DNA from: Nitrospiraceae bacterium
GTDB lineage: Bacteria; Nitrospirota; Thermodesulfovibrionia; Thermodesulfovibrionales; UBA9159
Direction of reading: 5' to 3'
DNA: 14,067 nt
NCBI GenBank assembly: GCA_003453735.1
Contig: DMNE01000530.1
Location: 2,052-16,118, forward strand
Both the position numbers and the translations under genes were made by a program. Below the pieces are notes generated by a model. That model was not told the DNA's origin and did not search any database. It saw nothing but the letters and a program-made list of their open reading frames with translations. Shown piece by piece: positions 12,174 through 14,067 of this stretch (the first letter of the stretch is position 1; every line of letters starts with the position of its first letter).

Positions 12174-13452
12174 AATCTCTTAATGGCTTCCCTCCTCCAT
12201 TATCATCATAAGGCTTGTAAATCGATGGTTTATGCGTGTGAACGGCATATCTCAGCGCATCAATCGCATGATCATTCTGCTTTAAAGGCTCATCATAGCC
12301 CTTTTCTGCGCTTTTAGGATCCCAAACGTAGCTCTCTACCTCGCGGATCAGGTTTGTGCATTCAGAGCAGATAAATAGTGAGCCGGCCTTCATCTCTGAG
12401 GTAAGCTTTTGAATACCGTTGTCCACGTCATTATCTGCGTTGACAGGATGAAAACCCTTGCGCTGTAGCTCCAAGCGAAAAGCAGCAGCAGAAGGATCAA
12501 GGTAAATAGACTTAACTGCATACGGCTCCAACCAATTCTTGAGATCTTCTGCAAACTCACTGTTGGTTTTTTGCCTGCCTTTTACTTTATGGTCCCAGTA
12601 GTACTCTTTTTCGACCCAGAGCATGGCTTTGTTGTCTTGGATATTTTTTCCGGTGTTAACTCCAATAAGTACTGCCGCAAATGCGTTATTTGTACCATAG
12701 TCCACACCGACAATCCAATATTCGGCAGCGCGAGGAGGGCGAGCCACAACATAAACAGACCTCTCAAAGAAATCGAATATTGCTCCTTCTGCAAGACACC
12801 ATTCTCCTAAGTAGTTTCTGCGATAAAACACACCCGACAAGCTAGTCCGGATGCGCTCCTTGTAGCTTTGTTCAAGATAAGGATTATCGTCCAGGGTAAA
12901 GTGGAGATGATAGTAGTTTGGATCTTTGTTGATCGCTTTATCCACCCATTGCTTGATCTTGTGCGTAGGATGCGACGGGTTGCATGAAGAGAATAGCATG
13001 GAATGAGGATTCGACAGGCGCGTGTCGATCATATCGATGATAGATTCAGGATAGAGCGTGATCTCGTCGCAATATGCAAGAGAGAAGGTCTTCCCTTGAA
13101 TTGCTCCGATTGCTCCCGAATCTTTCGCCCCAACAGTTGAGATAACCTTATCCTTATAACGCAGCTCACGGTCTCCCTTCATCCAGGTGCAAAAAGGCCG
13201 GAAAATAGAAAGAGGATCGGGCACGCCTTTTCCTTTTGGTTCAATAATCAGCCTTATGGCATTGTCGAAAATCGTAGTGGATGTATGACCAATCATCCAT
13301 ATTTGGGAGTCAGGACACTCGCTTACAGCCTGCATGAATCGAAAGAGCGTGCCAACAGTTTTGCCAGATCTTACAGAGCCGTGGGCAATGTTGATTTTGC
13401 GCGTAGAATGTAATATGAACTCGCGCTGCTTAGGAGAGAGCAAATCAGCCAT
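12160..13452 (-). CDS. terL: Terminase large subunit (DNA-packaging ATPase and nuclease)
   Basis: A 430-residue protein with ATG at 13452 and AAGAAG upstream. It packages DNA into the prohead using ATP and cuts the concatemer. The ATPase domain shows Walker A GSVRSGKT (25-32), Walker B LAYCDE (125-130) with catalytic Glu130, and the coupling motif SSCNPS (155-160). The RNase H-like nuclease domain has acidic residues in IVGVDYGT (Asp251), SIYLDPSA (Asp319) and NDHAIDALRYA (Asp395/Asp399). Length is normal for the PBSX/Terminase_6-type family and all key residues are present, so it should be active. It is the first gene of the minus-strand cluster. No recognisable small subunit precedes it in the window; plus-strand genes diverge from its 5' end. 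Confidence 0.96.
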   Translation of the reverse strand: MADLLSPKQREFILHSTRKINIAHGSVRSGKTVGTLFRFMQAVSECPDSQIWMIGHTSTTIFDNAIRLIIEPKGKGVPDPLSIFRPFCTWMKGDRELRYKDKVISTVGAKDSGAIGAIQGKTFSLAYCDEITLYPESIIDMIDTRLSNPHSMLFSSCNPSHPTHKIKQWVDKAINKDPNYYHLHFTLDDNPYLEQSYKERIRTSLSGVFYRRNYLGEWCLAEGAIFDFFERSVYVVARPPRAAEYWIVGVDYGTNNAFAAVLIGVNTGKNIQDNKAMLWVEKEYYWDHKVKGRQKTNSEFAEDLKNWLEPYAVKSIYLDPSAAAFRLELQRKGFHPVNADNDVDNGIQKLTSEMKAGSLFICSECTNLIREVESYVWDPKSAEKGYDEPLKQNDHAIDALRYAVHTHKPSIYKPYDDNGGGKPLRDYGFR

Positions 13453-13480
13453 ACTTCTTAATTACTGCAAGCTTAGATAT

Positions 13481-13558
13481 ATGGGCAAAGCTTTTCTGTG
13501 GCTAGCTATCTTGGTCATCATTCTCGAGTACTTTTTAGTTTTTTGGATTGGGAGATAA
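13481..13558 (+). CDS. Possible 25-residue single-span membrane microprotein
   Basis: The frame ATG 13481 to TAA 13558 encodes a peptide that is almost entirely one transmembrane helix (AFLWLAILVIILEYFLVFWI) with Lys near the N terminus and Arg at the C terminus. It ends two bases before the start of the 60-residue gene, as an operon partner would. There is no clear Shine-Dalgarno, and the A/T-rich DNA could give such a peptide by chance. The DNA lies upstream of TerL, where its promoter would also be. Confidence 0.35.
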   Translation: MGKAFLWLAILVIILEYFLVFWIGR

Positions 13559-13560
13559 AA

Positions 13561-13743
13561 ATGAAAATGTGTATTGAATGGTCCAATGGAGACTATGAAT
13601 GTCGTAACATTCCCGAAGAAGAAGTGAAAAATCTGCGTAATGCATTTGAATACAATATGCAATCCTCCGAATTTACTACCACAGCAGGGATTGAATGGGT
13701 CTTCTGGAAACACGCCCGCAGAGTGATATTTAAGGAAGATTGA
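13561..13743 (+). CDS. Small hypothetical protein, early-type phage gene
   Basis: A 60-residue protein from ATG 13561, chosen because GGGAG lies six bases upstream; the frame stays open further upstream but has no ribosome site there. It reads MKMCIEWSNGDYECRNIPEE followed by a helix and a Trp-rich end (GIEWVFWKHARRVIFKED). The short beta-then-helix pattern is common in small phage early proteins, but I do not recognise the family. Its TGA overlaps the ATG of the next gene, indicating coupling. It diverges from the terminase. Confidence 0.65.
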   Translation: MKMCIEWSNGDYECRNIPEEEVKNLRNAFEYNMQSSEFTTTAGIEWVFWKHARRVIFKED

Positions 13744-14067
13744 TGCGCAATAGAGCCAAATGCAAGCTTTGCAGTTCCGTTATTGAAAGCTTCCATGAGT
13801 TTGACTTCATTACATGCGCCTGCGGAGAAATCTCGATTAATGGTGGTTTTCACAGACTGGAGGCCTTCGCTAAAGACTTCTCTAACTTCTTAAGAGTTGA
13901 TGATGAGAACAATGAGATTGTGGTAAGATATCAGAACTCAGAAGCCAAAGAGAAGCCGAACGAGCTCGCTGAAGAGCCACCAAAGAAAGTTACAAAGAGC
14001 GACGTGATAAAAGTTCTTGAAGAAGAGATTAAAAGAGACGAAGAGCTTCCGTCGCAAGCGTTCCATT
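13743..14067 (+). CDS. Partial Zn-ribbon protein (DUF7695-like N terminus), C terminus beyond window
   Basis: The frame is open for 108 codons from ATG 13743 to the right edge. GGAAG lies four bases upstream, inside the preceding gene, and its stop and this start share one base. Residues 1-40 read RNRAKCKLCSSVIESFHEFD then FITCACGEISINGG: paired cysteines C7-x2-C10 and C25-x-C27 with the spacing and the 'ES(K/F)H..DF' and 'CGxIxxxGG' signature of small phage zinc-ribbon proteins (DUF7695 type). Residues 41-60 are helical. Residues from 65 on form an acidic, Lys/Glu-rich low-complexity tail (KEKPNELAEEPPKKVTKSDV) not typical of the short family members, so this is an extended version. Function unknown; metal binding is likely. 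Confidence 0.72.
   Translation, partial: MRNRAKCKLCSSVIESFHEFDFITCACGEISINGGFHRLEAFAKDFSNFLRVDDENNEIVVRYQNSEAKEKPNELAEEPPKKVTKSDVIKVLEEEIKRDEELPSQAFH

Noticed and set aside
1..14067. Integrated prophage boundary, insertion sequence or defence island
   Set aside because: No integrase, transposase, attachment repeat, host gene or known defence gene is visible in the window.

Overview
The window is part of the virion-structure and DNA-packaging region of a tailed bacteriophage (or a prophage of one). The core order, read right to left on the minus strand, is large terminase, portal, small virion-type proteins, scaffold, major capsid protein, capsid- or tail-associated beta-rich proteins, a connector-like protein, a fibre-like protein and a large hub or stabilisation-like protein that runs off the left edge. 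Shine-Dalgarno sites precede most genes, so the host is a bacterium. No gene identifies the host or proves a prophage state (no integrase, attachment site or host gene). A portal of about 700 residues, a coiled-coil scaffold and a P22 gp10-like N terminus suggest a short-tailed (podovirus-like) plan, but this is inference.

Layout. 13481-14067 (+): short early-type genes diverging from the terminase, including a 25-residue membrane microprotein, a 60-residue orphan and a Zn-ribbon protein cut by the edge. 11928-13452 (-): TerL and an overlapping 81-residue orphan. 9734-11845 (-): portal, which lacks an ATG, GTG or TTG at its natural N terminus and appears to start at ATT just downstream of a 16-bp hairpin. 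8387-9698 (-): four small Gly/Met/His-rich proteins; the first is separated from the rest by a 337-base gap that holds a densely folded RNA candidate, a terminator-like hairpin and four 10-bp phased repeats. 7656-8427 (+): a two-gene island in the opposite orientation. 5730-7563 (-): scaffold and major capsid protein. 4605-5720 (-): a large repeat-domain virion protein, followed by a strong terminator. 1-4495 (-): further structural genes, tightly packed and often overlapping.

How the parts fit. TerL pumps DNA through the portal into a prohead built by scaffold and capsid protein; the genes left of the capsid probably decorate the head, connect it to the tail and form the tail. Capsid protein and its downstream partner look like a separate expression cassette: a promoter-like site at 6844-6873, a folded leader of about 135 bases, two genes with good ribosome sites, and a terminator at 4514-4551. 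The most unusual points are the structured RNA region at 9238-9476, the helically phased repeats beside it, the portal's ATT start under a hairpin, and a small beta-rich module (E1-FCCH-like) that recurs in three structural genes.
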